Shown here in pieces: positions 23,111 to 38,100 of a DNA stretch of 64,000 nucleotides. The position numbers and the translations under genes were made by a program. Source of the stretch: Ophiosphaerella korrae (Eukaryota; Ascomycota; Dothideomycetes; Pleosporales; Phaeosphaeriaceae); contig JALNQF010000185.1 in the NCBI GenBank assembly GCA_028456385.1, forward strand, positions 1 through 64,000, read 5' to 3'. The notes under the pieces are model-generated. The model searched no databases, had not been told where the DNA came from, and saw nothing but the letters and a program-made list of their open reading frames with translations. The number at the start of each line of letters is the position of its first letter. The stretch's first letter is position 1.

Positions 23111-26100
23111 TAACACCGACACCGGGGAGTGTCTTCAACAAACGATCAAGACGCTCATAAGAATCTAGAGGTAGTAAAGGAAAGTCAGTTATCGTAGGCT
23201 GGGGTGTCTTAATTTCAGTGAGAGTGGCTATCATCTCCTCCAGTGTGCGTTGGCATTCCGCAATCCATCGTCGGATGCCCTTTTGGTTTTTCATCCATCG
23301 ATTATACATAAAGGCTATCTGGATTTGGCCATCAATAACGGATGCTGAGACCTCAAATAAAGCCAGCCGGGCCGTCTTTTTACCTACGTCGGAAGTCATT
23401 TCGTCGTCGCTGTCGGTAAGTTGAATGGATTGGAAGGTCGAGTCATCTGAAACCGCCTGTTGTGTCTTCCCTAGGTAATTGAAGAGCACTTCCATTGGTG
23501 CATGGTCTTTGAATCTTTGTTGACCATCCTCAGTGAGGAATCTATGCGCGAAATAAGGGCGGCCATTGTCTACGATACGCCTACGGAGGTCCTTGACTTG
23601 ACGGACCGTGTGTACCACATCGTCCTCCTCTTCGCTAATAGGAACTGTGATTGGGAACATGGTAGTAAACCATCCAACAGTCCGAGACAAATCTAGATTT
23701 GATGAACCCCAAGGTTCGCGACCATGTGACTCGTTGTGAATTGTGGGTGGTTTTCGATTGATGAAGACGCGTGAAAACGAGTGCAAAATTGCTGCGAGAA
23801 GGAGATCCACGATATCGTTTCTAAGAGCGCCATTGCTGACAAGAGCCGCAGCGGACAGATCTGCATCGATGGTAAATTCATCGTGCTCTATGTCACCATA
23901 AACGTTTCTTCGCTTGTCCATTCCCCAGAAAGCGAGGTCAGCTGGGTGAACAGCGAAAGAATTTTCTCGTAAGGCGTCTTGCGAATCGTCTTGGCACGTG
24001 TGCAAAAGTTGCCTTTCGCACCAGGTCTGAAAGGAAAGCTCCTTTCGCAGAGCGGGTGTTTCTCTAGAATAGAGAATATCCTCGAGGTCCCCAAGAATAA
24101 TTTTCCAGCTTACAACGTCAATAACGAGGTGATGGGCAGTAAGAAAGAGAACCTGGTCGCCGTTTTTCACTTTGAAAAAGTCAACAGCAAAGATTGGCCC
24201 GTTCTCTATGTCAAGACCTTCCTGTGTTTTAGAAATCGCCTCTATCGCATCATCATGAGTGGATATTTCGTGTGTTTTGAAATCGTATGAGTCGGCCGTA
24301 TATCCAAGTATGACTTGCTGCCACTCACTTCTTTCAGATTTGATGAAGCGTGCACGGAGCATTGAATGGCACTTGACGATGCTGTCAAACGCATGCTTGA
24401 GGGCATTGGCTGTTACCTTACGTGCAAGACGAGCTGTGAATGATTGGTTGAAGTGAGAGCTCGTCTCGTTGCCTTTGGTCTGAAAGTATAGTTGCTGAAC
24501 GGGAGATAATGCGAATGGCTTGTCCGTCTGCTCATTGCCATAGTCGAGGGCGTGAGATGATTCTATGTTGCGTGCCAGAAGTGCAAGAGATTTGGCACGC
24601 AGTACTTGGTTCAACGTGAGATGAATACCCTCCGCTCTACATTTGGCTAAGTATTGCATTGCGGTGATCGAGTCACCACCAAGTGCTTGGATTGGTCAGC
24701 ACTACTATTGCGGATCAAATCACGATGCTAAACTCACCAAGCCACGAACGGCTTTCATTGACATCCTTCACTTGCTTGCCTAATACTTTGGCGCATATTC
24801 TCTGTAGTGTTGCTACAATACCAGTAACCTGTCCAGCGTCTTCATCGCTGCTAGCAATATCAAGAATCTCTTGAAACTTTTCTTCACTCATGTCGTCAAG
24901 CCATGCGCCAATTTGTTTCCTGTCCACCTTCGCCGAAGCTAGGAGAGGTATTCGAGGTACAATAGCCCAAACATTTGGAACCATATACGTGGGCACGAGA
25001 TTAGACAGCCTTTCCCGCGTGCGATTGATGCGGGCTGAGATCTCAGGCGCTGTCAATAGTGTGTTCCATCTTTGCTCATCGACAGCCGCGCCCGCAGTTT
25101 GAGGTGTGAATGAGATAGTCGCAATCAATCTACCCTTTCCGGGTCCCGTTTTCGGCAGGTGTACGACAGCATGTTGTATGCTGTTATCTGTCTGGAGATG
25201 GTGTTCAATCTCACCAAGCTCAATGCGTTGACCCGCCAACTTAACTTGATTGTCCTTGCGCCCAATGTATCTGATGGACCCATCTTGCGCATACTGAACA
25301 AGGTCGCCAGTTCGATATATGCGATTTGATGTAGGCCTGTCGAATAATTTGAGAAACGCTGGATTCTCAATAAACGATTCAGCAGTCTTCTCAGGGTTGT
25401 TGAGGTAACCTCTGGCAAGGAAGGGTCCTTCAATACATAACTCGGCTACCGCGCCAATGGGCACTAGTTGGTGAGGGTCTACTGGATTGGTGAGCCAGCT
25501 TCGACCACTCTGAGTGACGTGTCCTATGTTAGTTGCGTCTCGTTGTATCGAAACCTCATCGTTCGTGACTGCGAACACGGTACCTTCGGTCGGCCCGTAC
25601 CCGTTGCACAGCTTCAAGCCCGAAGCGAATTTTCTGATGACCTCTGGTGTCATTGCTTCGCCACCAGCCACCAATGTCTTCAAAGTAGGAACTGACTGGG
25701 GGCCGTCGATCAGACACACTACTGAAGGTGTTAAGAAAGCCCAGTCGGCTCTCAGAGAAGTGATTGCAGCTGCAATATCTGTAGTACGCTGCTGTTCGGA
25801 AGGCATACAAATTGTAGCCCCACAGGTAAGCGGAGTAAAGATCTCGCCAATTGACACGTCGAACAGGAAAGAACAAAATTGGAAAACTCTTGAAGTAGCG
25901 TTCATATGTAGGCCTTTGCATATTGCTGCAGAACTTGAGGCGATGGCACGATGCTCTACTACCACACCTTTCGGTATGCCCGTACTACCAGAAGTGTAGA
26001 TGACGTAACATGTGTCTGAACTCTTTGCCCTCGATATTGTAGGATGCCGGGCAGGAGGTAGGCTGCGAATTGACGTCTCGCTTATACTTAGGACGTTGTT

Positions 26101-29100
26101 CACTGCGCCCGCAAACCTCGTTTGGTATTTAGGAGAGCAAAGCACAATTGAGGCTTTGCAATCTGCAATAATCTGCTGTTGGCGTAAAGCGGGCTGAGTG
26201 GGTGATAAAGGTACGTAACCAGCGCCAGCCATCAATATAGCCATGATTGCAACCACTGCCCACTTTGATTTTTCTAGGCAGGCTGGGATAAGCTGTTCAG
26301 GCCCAGCATTGAATTTGATTAATTCCTGTGCAAGGCGAGAGGACAACTCGAGAAGCTCAGCATATGTGAGTTCACCATCAAATGCAGAGATTGCGATGGC
26401 ATTGGGTTGTTTAGAAACTTGCTTGAAGAATAGAGAAGGAATAGTATCTTCGACACTTATCGGCTCCGATGTATTCCATGTGCGTAAGAGCTGAACGTCC
26501 TGTTCGCTAAACACCTGGATGTCGCGTACATAGGTGGTCGAATTGAGCTGTATAAGCACAAATTCAAAAGCGTATAGAAGGCGCTGCACCTCGAATTTTG
26601 ACATTATGTTTTCGTGGTAGTGTGCCAAGAACTCGATGTTTGACTGGGCTATTGTGCATTCGATTACCAATGGGTAAGTAAAAAAGTCGCCTTGTGCAGC
26701 ATTATCGCAGACCGACCACATGGACTGAGATATATCTTCGCCTGCTGTCTGAACGATCAAGAGGTTCTGGAAATCGCATGCTGTTGCCATATCATCCCCA
26801 AGTCTCTTGATCTCAGAGAGACCTAAGTGCTGATACGGGATGCGCTCCGTAACATTTTGGGATATGACCTTGAGAAGATTTAACACAGTGGCTTCAGGAT
26901 TTATCTGTACTCTGGTGGGCACTGTTGTCAACGTAGGGCCGCACACGTCCGTGATACCGACTACTGAAACGTCCCGACCTGTAAGTGTCTCTCCGAAAAC
27001 AACGTCATCGCTGCCAGTATAAGCGGCCAAGAGGAGAGCCCATGCTGCCCGGACAACATTCGAAGGCGTCACATCGCTAGGCCGGTGAGACACAAACTTC
27101 ATTGTGTGCTGAAGTGTCCGTCCAATTGGTCCGTCATTCAGTGCCGAGCGGGCCTGCTGCGGAAACTGATAGGAAGAGACGCCGCCAAGACTTTCCTTCC
27201 AAAATATCTTTGACGTTTCATTGTCAACGGCGGAGACAAATTTGATGAATTTTTTGTACGATGTGCTCGGAAGATCTGATCGCCCAGATTGGTAGATCTG
27301 TTGAACACGCTGAAGCATTAGTGCAATGCTCCAACCGTCATATAATGAATGGTGAATCGTCCAGACCAAATATCTTTTGTTATCTTCATTCTGAACGAGT
27401 GTGTATGCAGTGAGCGGGGCACCAATGTGGGCAGGTATACCTCTTGCCTCGTTCTTCACGTCCGACAGCGACGAAGCATCGTGCCACACAATTGGTGCGT
27501 TGGCCATAACAGCCTGTAGAAAGACTCCTGACTGGAGCTGAATGATGCGAGTACGAAGAATTTCCACCTCTTTGACTGCATCTTCCCATGCAGCTTTAAA
27601 TTTGTCGATGCTTACAGAAGGTGCAAGCTCCAGGACATGCTGAGCGACGTACGCGCCGGGTTGCTTAATCGACAGTGTGTACAATGCCTCTTGTAGTGCA
27701 CTGACTGGTAGCACATCTTCTACATCATCCTTTGATACACGGCATTGCTGGGAAACCTCATTGATGACCTCTGGTTTGGTGGTTATCAATGGAAGCAACT
27801 CAAAAGGCAGTATTGACTTCTCGTACGCTTTCGATTTATCCGCTGTTTTGCATTTTGCAGCAAGGTCAGAGAGCTTGGGTTGTGTAAATATATCAATGAC
27901 AGAAAGGCCCAAGTGCTCTGATTGGGCAGCCGCAACGAGTCGCATGGCCAGAACAGAGTTACCACCAAGTCGTATGAAGCTATCGTCTATGCCCACTGCT
28001 GAAGCTGGCAGACTCAAAACCGTGCATACGATTTTGTGCAGCTTCTTCTCGGCCTCAGTAGTTGGTTGCTTCTTGTTCACCATGCTCGTTAGCCGATAGG
28101 GCGTCATCGCCTCTCTGTTAAGATTTTGTATCAAGTTGCGAAGACGATTGCGGTCCAGTTTACCTGCAGACGTCCACGGCATTTTCGTGATCGGAATGTA
28201 GATGCCGGGGATCATGTACGAAGGCAGCGCACCGCCAAGACCGTTTTCTGCGGACTTGCACAAATCGCGCAACTCATCATTCATGGGTCGTAGAAGCTCG
28301 TCCGAAGCTGGTAAGTCTGTTGATATGGGCTGGATGGCTCCGTTGGGCTCGGCTGACTCATGCACCAAGGCGAAGAATACAGCTAGAGCTTTTGCGGACC
28401 CACGGTTGGAAGGCGCGACCAACTCCACAGCGGATTGAACATGTTCTGGGAAGTTTTTGCTAACATGGAACTCAATTTCGCTAAGTTCAATTCGCTGACC
28501 GTTGAGTTTGATCTGTGTATCTTTACGCCCAATGTAACTGACCGAACCGTCGGAGTTATACCGGACAAGATCCCCTGATTTATACATGCGCGCCGTGGAG
28601 AATCCAGGAGGAGTGTTTGTACATGCCCAAGCAGGGTTCTCAATAAATGCCTTCGCAGTCTTGATATCATCGTTGAGATACCCTCGGGCGACTGTCGGAC
28701 CTTCGATGACAAGCTCACCAATGCTACCAATTGGCATCAATTTGTCATGGTCTCGTGGGTGAACAACCCAAAGCCGACACCCAGATCCAGTGCCGATAGT
28801 GCTAGGCTCAGTCTCTAAGATTTTGTGCTCGAGAGTCGATTTGTAGCATGTGGCAGCGACCACTGCACATTCTGTGGGACCATACGCTACTTGAATTAGT
28901 CAATCATCAAAAAAATCAAGTTCAATTACTCACCATTGATGAAACACGCACTAGTTCCCCACTTCTTGATGATTGAGCCGGGCAAGGCCTCTCCGCCGGC
29001 TACGAGGGTCTTCAAGCATGGTACACGGTCTGGCTCGATAGTGCCAAGTACTGAGGGTGTAAGAAGTGACCATGTGACCTTTAGCTTGCGGATAGCGCCG

Positions 29101-32100
29101 GCGGGGTTGTTCATGCGCTCTTCTTCGCTAGGCACGCAGACGGTAGCGCCTACTGTAAGGGCTGATAGGATTTCAATACAACTTGCATCGAATGTGTAGC
29201 TCGCGAATTGAAAAGTCCTCGATGTAGCATTGATATTCATTCTGCGGGTAAACGCAGCTGCACTTGTGCAGAACGCTTGATGTGGAATAATGGTGCCCTT
29301 TGGTTTGCCTGTTGTTCCTGAGGTAAAGAGACAGTATGCTGCGTTTTCAGGGGTTGCAACTGGCTTTGGTTTGGCCGTAGATGATATATGCAGCCTTCTG
29401 AACGCTTGAGCATCAACAATAACTGGGGAGGCTGCAACCTCAACTGCCCTTGCATGGTTGCTCCGCGAACACAACACCACCTTAGCGCCAACATCATTGA
29501 TAAGTTCTTGAAGGCGGCTTTGTGGGTGCTTGGGATCCAGTGGAACATATGCACCACCTGCTTTCATGATTGCGATCATGCTAACAATAGCCCAGGAAGA
29601 CTTCTCGAACAAGATAGGAACAAATGTTTCCGTGGTAACACCAATGCTTTGGAGATGGAAAGCAAGTTGATCAGTGATCTTGTCGAATTCCTGATAGAAG
29701 AAACTACCATCGTGTCCATCAACTGCTTTTGTTGTCCGAGGACGAGTCAAAGCTTGCTCATGGATGACTTCATGCACGCAACGAACGATTGGTGCTGGGA
29801 GAGTGGCGTTCCACTCCATAACCTGATGCATGCTACTAGATGTGCAAACATCAAGTTTACCCACTGTGAGGGTTTTGGCGTCGCTGGAAATAATTCCGCG
29901 AAGAATCTTTTCAAACGTGTCCGCCATATTTTGCGCTTGCTTTGCGCATACTTTGTCCCTCCAGTAACCAAAATCCACAGAAATTTCTTCATCTGAAACA
30001 TCAGCGTTGATGGTAATCGCATATTCTCCAGAGTCCTCTGCTTCCATATTTTCATATTGGAGTTCCGTTTGCTCTCCCTCATGTGAAATTGAGCGTCTCT
30101 GGAATGTGAAAGCCGTGTTGAACAGGGCTTGAAGCTGCAGCTCATTCTGTACATCAGCGAGTGAGCAGGCTTGATGTGCTAGAGCATTGACTGAATCTCT
30201 CTGGATAATTTCAAGCAGCTCGGCAATGGTCGTTGCATCCGAAAATGTAAGGCGGGCAATGAGCATATTGACAAACACCCCCACCGCTTCGTCAATGTTC
30301 TTCACTGGGATGTCTCTTCCGGACGCAACTACACCGAATGACACGTCAAATGCGCCAACATAGCAATGCAAGACTAATGCCCAAGTAACCTGAAGAACAT
30401 TGGAAAGGGTGACGCCATTCTTTTTGCAAAAGTTTTGAACGAGATCTGTCTCCTTGAGGTTGACTTCGATAGAGCCATGCTCATGAGGGGCCAGTTTCCC
30501 ATCATTGAGGTTAGGAAAGAAACAGGGCTCAATACCAGAGAGATAGTTTTTCCAGTACGCCACATCAATATCCTGAGGTGATGAGAGGATATGTGCGATG
30601 AAGTCGCGGTAGAGTGGGCCAGGATCCGCACGAGTCAGCTTTCTCTCATAAGCTCTGGAGAGGTCGCCCAGAATATTCATGATCGAGGTTCCGTCATTGA
30701 TAGCATGGCTTAGTTCTATTTTAATCCAGATCTTTTCTGACAGAGTCTTGCAAATAGTCAAACGATGGGGTGGAAGGGCTTCGCGGCAGTCGATACCAGG
30801 TAAGTCGCGTAGGGTCTTCGCGGCATTGGCATCTTCACAATTAGTGATAAATTGGACCCTACCAGCTTTGCTCTTCAAGACGAGTTGGTTTTTGGATCCG
30901 TCCCTGGCAAGACTGTCGATGAAAACTGTGCGTAAAGCTTGGTGGCGATGCACGACGACCTGCCAAGCTTCTGCGATTCTACGCGGATCTACTGAGCAAC
31001 CGGCAGTTGAGCATTGAACCTCGAGAATTGCATGATACATATACAACTCAGGGTTTTTCATCTGGGTCAACAAAAGACCTTGCTGCATTGGTGAGGCTGG
31101 GTATATGTCTTCGATATCCGCTGTTGTTGTACCGCTGGGAAGAACCGAGGACAACCGAGTAATACCATTGTAGGTGAGTGGTAAGAGCTTGAAGTCGCTC
31201 AAACTAGGCTCCGGCTGCAGTTGTAGTAGTTGATCTACTGCTTGTATGAGTGTCTGGCGACATTCTTCAATCCATGCTCTGATCTCGTTCTGTCGTCTCA
31301 TGTGTTGATTGAAACTGAACGACATCTTGATAGCACCTTGCGAGATAGCTGCAGTGACATCAAATAGTGCCATTCGGGGAACTTCGTCGCCAATTTCCTT
31401 GGTATCAAGGCCATCTAATGGCTGAAATAGTGTATCTTTACGATCGAGATTTTGCACTCTTCCATGGTAGTTAAAAATCAACTCAGCAGGCCAATGGCTC
31501 GCAAAACGAGTCTGGCCAGCTTCCGTTAGCTCGCGGTAGGAGAAGTATGGCCGTCCTTTGCCAGGTGTTCTTTCTCTAACATCCTTCACCCAACGAATGG
31601 TGCTAATGAGGTCTGTTGAGTCCTCTGGAGACACGGGGAGATGAATAGGCAACACCGTTGAGAACCATCCTACTGTACGAGTGAGATCCTGCTTGGTATT
31701 GAACGGCTCTCGGCCATGACCCTCATTATGGACAGTGATAGTAAGCCTATCCGGGAAGGATTTCCTGAAGGATTCGAGCAAAGCCGCGACAAGAATGTCA
31801 ATAATCTCAGTATCTAACGCACCTTGAGCACCAAGTAAAAGCATCGTGTCTCTAGTACTCAAGGCTATGTCTTCTTCAACGACATCAGATGAGATATTGC
31901 GTTGATTGTCCATGCCCCAATAATCCAGGTCAGCGGGTGTTATGACACCCAACGGGAATACTCTTGTTGCACTTTCTTGCTTCGCCTGAGCTTCCTGTTG
32001 CTGCAGCCACGAATGGAATGGCAAGCTTTGTGGTGGAGGAACCACACCATTCATTAACCCTTGGAAATCTTCGAGAATGATGCCCCAGGAAACAACGTCA

Positions 32101-35100
32101 GTGACTAAATGATGCGCTACCATCGCGATAGCTTGCGAAAATGAATCTTTGATGTTGAGAATGTCGATTGCGAAGACCGGACCAGCTACAACGTCCAATG
32201 TCGCCTGACTGTTGTCCATAATTGGTTGAAGTAGCTCAGCATCAAAAGTGGAAACAAAATGTTGTTGCAATCTAAAAGAACTGGTCACGTCCTTCTCGAT
32301 CTTTTGCTGCCACTCCCTAGATCCTTCCTTGAAAAAGCGAGCACGTAACATGGGATGAGTTTGTACCAGCGTTGTTAGCGCGGCCCTGATATCCTCCAGC
32401 TCGAATGTACGCGATAGTCGAAAGACCTCAGCCTGGTTGAAGTGGTTGTGTGTGTCACCAACAGTGCGGAAGAAAAGTTTCTGTACAGGTGACAGCGAAA
32501 AGGGTTTTTCGTAGTCCTGGGTCGTTGCTGGGGCCAAACCATTCTTCTCAGAAGTATCGATTGTTGCAGCAAGTTCGGTGATAGATTTCGCCCGGATGAG
32601 CTCCTGAACGCTGATAGCAAGGCCTTGAGAACGACATTGTGATGAAACTTGCATAGCAGCGATAGAGTCCCCACCGATATGAAGAAAAGATTGATTGAGG
32701 CGAATATCTTCAACTGGAAGATTCAGGACCTTCGAGAAGATGTTTTGCAACTTACGCTCAGTCCTGTTTGCATCTTCATTAGCTACCTCTAGGCCCAAGG
32801 TTGAAATGGTGCGATAGGAATCACTGTCCATTTGCTCCAACCACTGCACCACCCGTCGGCGATCCATTTTACCTCCCGCTGTTAACGGGAATCGAGAAAT
32901 AGGGACCCAAAGGGATGGTATCATGTAGGATGGCAGCCGCTCGCACAAATGGTCTCGGATGGAATTGATACTCAGCGAGGAATTTTCCTGGGAAAGAAGC
33001 TGTAGTTCTTCACCAGACACTCCGGAGAGTAATGCATCTCTGATTGAAAGAATGCCTACCAACCTCTTTGCACAAGGTCCAGTAGTAGGGACTGCGGCGA
33101 GTGCGCTTTGTACTGCAAGGTCTTCCATAAGATGATGTTCTACTTCGGACAACTCCAGCCGCTGCCCACGGACTTTCGTCTGTGAGTCTTTGCGCCCCAG
33201 GTACAACATTGTACCATCTTCGTTGTATTTCACTAAATCGCCAGTCTTATAGAATCGGCCTGTACTGATATCCACTATGCCACTTGCCCACTGGACATCA
33301 TTTACAAATGCCTGGGACGTTTTTTCCACGTTGTTCAAATAACCTGCACCCACGGCAGGACCTTCGAGTAGGAGCTCACCTACGGCCCCAATTGGTGTAA
33401 GCACATGGTGATTGTTTCGAGACACGACCCATCCGCGTGACGTAATAGCTTTTCCTATATTATTGGGCTTGGTATGGGGTGTCATAAGGCGGAATGTGGA
33501 GACGCAACTACACTCAGTAGGCCCGTAGCCATTACCAAGCGTCACACGATCAACCCAAGTGAGTAGATCCTGCTGTGACATAGCTTCCCCAACAAGGACA
33601 AGGGTTTCCAGGTTTGGTACTTGAGACGGCTGCATCGTTCGCACGACTGACGGGGTTAAGGTTGCCCAGTTGACCCGAAATTTGTTGATGACGCCAACAA
33701 GATCATTGGTACGAGCATCCTGGTCTGGGACACAAATAGTTCCACCGCACATAAGAGTGCTAAAAATTTCAATGAGGCACGCGTCAAATGCATACGATGC
33801 GAACTGCAAAATTCGGGAGGATTCGGATATGCCCCATGCTGGTGCAAAGGCAGTGGAGCTAGAGACCCAATTAGAGTGACTGACAATTGCCCCTTTTGGC
33901 TTTCCGGTCGAACCAGATGTGTAGAAAGCGTAGGCTACAGAGTTGCTTTGCACTTGTGGGAGCGTGTTGATTTGTCCATGATATATCTCGGCCGACTCAC
34001 GATCTATCGCCACTGCATTGCACCCCAAGGATCGACATAGATCCACATATTTCGGCGCACAAATGATCCACTCTGCATTGAGATCGGTAATAATCTCTTG
34101 CAGGCGAAGGATGGGCGCTTCGAAATCGAGGGGGACAAAGGCCGCCCCAGCTTTCAAAACAGCAAGAATAGCCACAATTGTCCACCCTGATTTATCGAAG
34201 CAGATTGGGATGAAGGACTGGAATTTTACGCCCAGGGATAACAAGTGAGAAGCAAGTCGGGTAGTCTGTTCGTCAAGCTCGCGGTAGGTCATGATACCTG
34301 TATCCCATGCATCAATAGCAGTAGCCTCTGGATTTGTTGTAGTTGGGCCTTCGATAATGACGTTGTGGATGCATCGATCGATATGAGGAATCGGTGTATG
34401 ATTCCAAGCGGTAATGGTCTCCAGATCGACTGGGTTCAGCAGCTCTACATCTTTCAAAGATCGGCTGAGGAAATCCGTAGAACTAAAGCAGCTCATGATG
34501 AAGTCGAATTGCCGTACAAGGCGTTCAATGTACCATGTCTCGGTTACCTTGCTATCGTAAAGGACTTCGACATTGACGCCGTCTTTGTCAACTGTGCAAT
34601 TAAACACAAGCGCATAGCTGAAAAAATTAGTACCAAGCGTACCGGTGCTCTCCATGTTCCACATGTCGCTTTCAACATCTTGAAGATTATCACCAGCAAC
34701 AATACCAAGGAAACTCTGAAAATCACAAGCTACTGTGGCCTCTGAACTCAGTTTACGAATATGCTGCAGTCCCGCGAATTGATAAGGCAAGGCAGCTGAA
34801 GCTTGTCGTTGGGTCTCTTGGAGATATGCTCGCACGTTCAAATTGCGATTGAGCTTGAGGCGCACCGGTGCGGTGGTAAGGGTAGGGCCAATTATGCTTT
34901 CGATATCAATAACAGGTGCTTCTCGGCCACTGTTTGTCTCGCCCCAGATTACATCATCAGAGCCAGAATATGTGGCCAGAAGCAAACCCCAGGCTGCTCG
35001 TATGAGTGACGGTAATGTGACCTCCATGTCTGATCTTCGGGTCATTTCGATCCGGTGTAAATACTGGCTAGTTGCTTGAACTGCGTAGTCAGGACTTGGT

Positions 35101-38100
35101 AGTTGTGGGAATTGAGGAGCCGTAATGCCTTCTAGGTGGCTTAACCAGAATGCATCTGAATCTTCTGTCTTCAGTGTTGAAAGATATTTGATGAAGCGGG
35201 AGAATGGTACTGAAGCAGGTAGATCCGATGCTAGATCTCGATAGCAAGCCTCAACCTGATTGAACAACGTCGACCAACTCCAGCCGTCATACACAGCATG
35301 GTGTGCAGTCCAGATGAAAAATATTGAATCTGTGCCCTCCCCAACGATACTATAACTGACGAGTGGGCCTCCAGGTATAGCTGGGAGTTGTCTATAAGTC
35401 TCTTTCATATCTTCTAAGTGTGCCAAAGCTCGCCATTCAGGAATATCTTTTACGACAACCTGGAGAAATCCGAATTCATCATTATGAATGATACGTGTGC
35501 GTAAAATAGCCTCATGGGTGATTACTTTGCCCCATGCCGCTTTGAAGCGCGCAACATCGATATTGGATGGAAGCCGATACGTAGGCTGAGCAACGTAGGA
35601 CCCTGGATCTCTACTGGACAATGAAATTAGGCCCTCTTGTAGGCGGCTGCATGGATATATATCTTCAATAGCATCCAAGGATACGGAGCATTCGGTGGCA
35701 GCAAACTCTAGAATACGACGCTTATGATCTTGGGATATCAGCTCGAAAGGAATGGCTGGCATATCAGACTCGGTCGTAATTTCTTCCAACGATAGCACAA
35801 CAGCGGTTGAAGCCATATCAGCTAGTTTTGGTTGAGCGAAGACATTCGCGACGTTCAGCACGATGCCTTGCTTCCTGCTTGCCGTTACTAGGCGCATAGC
35901 ACTGATTGAATCACCCCCAAGGCGGAAAAATGAGTCTTCTGCACCTACTGAATCAGCGCTCAACTTGAGCACCTCGATCCATATGCGCGACAGTGTAATC
36001 TCGATTGGCCCGGAAGGTGCACGGCCGCTGTTACCCGCAAGCCGAAAGGCAGCCATTTGAGATTCAGGTAGGTCGGCTGCCAGTTGTCGCAGAACCTTAC
36101 GATCGAGTTTTCCAGATGTCGTCATTGGCATACTTGTAACAGGCACAAACATAGAAGGCACATAGTACGCTGGTAACGCCTCGCCGAGCGCTACTTCTAC
36201 CTGTTTTGCCGTAGCGCGCACCGAATCTGTCATATCGATGACAGCAGGCGACGAAGCCGAGTTAACATCAAGACAGATGAAGCTAACGAGAGCCTTGCTA
36301 TCCGCAAATTTGACTAGTTCAACAGCGGACTTCATATGATTTGGGAGGTTGAACTTGAGATGGTGCTCAATCTCGCCAAGTTCAATACGTTGCCCGTTTA
36401 ACTGTAGTGAGTTAGTGGATTTCTAAGTCGGCTTTCAGAATTAAGTTGAAACTTACTTTGACTTGGCTATCCTTTCTGCCCATATAGATCATCTCTCCTT
36501 CAGATGTATACTGCACAAGATCACCAGTGCAGTATAACCTGCGACCACTTGTGCCACTAGCACGGGCCCACTGAGGATCCATGATGAAAGCTAATGCGGT
36601 CTTTTCTGGGTCATTGAGATAGCCTCGACTGAGAATAGGTCCCTCGATGAGTAGCTCTCCCTTGCACCCGATAGGCATAAGGCGATCAAGGTTATCAGGA
36701 TCTACGACCCAGGAAACACTTCCAATCGCCTTGCCAATGTTTGTAGCTTCGCCACCATTTGTGAAGTCTCTCCAGGCAGAGTTTATCGATGCTTCACTTG
36801 GCCCATACTGGCCAAACAAGCGGACATATGGCCGCCATGTCTCGATTAATGCCTTTGTTAGAGGTTCAGCTCCGAGCCCCAAAGCCTTGAGAGAAGGAAC
36901 ATCAGCTGGGTTGAGCAATGCCGCAACAGTGGGTGTGAGATCCGCGAAGTTTGCATTCAATTCCGCGATAGCACCTGGTAAATCATTTACACGCTGTTCT
37001 TCAGATGGCACACAGACACATGCTCCTCTTTGAAGTGAAGTAAACATTTCTTCAAGAGAGTTATCGAATGTGTAGCTTGCGAACTGCAAAACGCGTGAAC
37101 CAGGACCAAAGCCCAGTCTTGATCCATGGGCTTCAGCACTGGTAACCATGGCGCGATGCTCGAGTACCACACCTTTTGGTCGTCCAGTACTTCCACTAGT
37201 GAAGATAACAAAACAGGGGTTGTGGGGCTCAACGCTCGTGCACGCTGGACCTGCGACAGGAGGTAGCTTATCCAAGAATGCAGTATCAACTATGATAATG
37301 TTCGGAGCTAGTCCAGTTAACTTTCCGGCTCGTGTAGCGGTGGTTAAGACTACTTTGGCGGATGCATCCTCTAGGCGTGTCTGAAGGGCAGGCCTGGGAT
37401 GTTTTGCGTCAAGAGGCACGGCTGCACCACCTGCCTTTAATACCGAAAGCATTGCGACGACTGCAAATGAGCTCTTATCAAAACAGGTTGGGACAAACGA
37501 CTCGGGTCGAACACCTAAGCTAACGAGATGGTGTGCTAATCGATTTGTCACATCATCAAGTTCCCGATATGTGTAACTGCCATCAAATCCACAGATGGCA
37601 GGTGCCGCAGGTTGTGACAAGACCCAGGCCGAAAATTTATCGTGCACGCACTCATTGAGTGCAGGAGGCATAACATTCCACGCCTGAATTTGCTTCATGT
37701 GCTTGCCGCTGAGAAGGTCTAGCGCGGAGATGGGGCGCTTAGAATTGTAAACAATGTTCTCGAGGGCGCGCACAAAGGTGCTAGCAACATTATCTGCTTG
37801 ACCTGCTGAAAGATAGTCAGACCAGTAGTCCAAGTCGACAGTTGCGCTTGTGTCCCCGATCTCAATGTTGACGCTGACAGGATACTCGGTTGGATCGTAA
37901 ATCGGTGCTATTTGGATCAAATTGACCCCTTCGTCATTTACGGGAGTTTCTACAGGAAGGCGCCGATAGGATAATGCAGTGTTGAATAGGTTTGCGCCTG
38001 ATAGATTTAAGACGTGTTGGACATCCGCCAATGCAATATGACGGTGTGGCAATGCCTCCATGTAATCCCTCTGAACGTCCTGAAGAACATCAAGAAGGCA

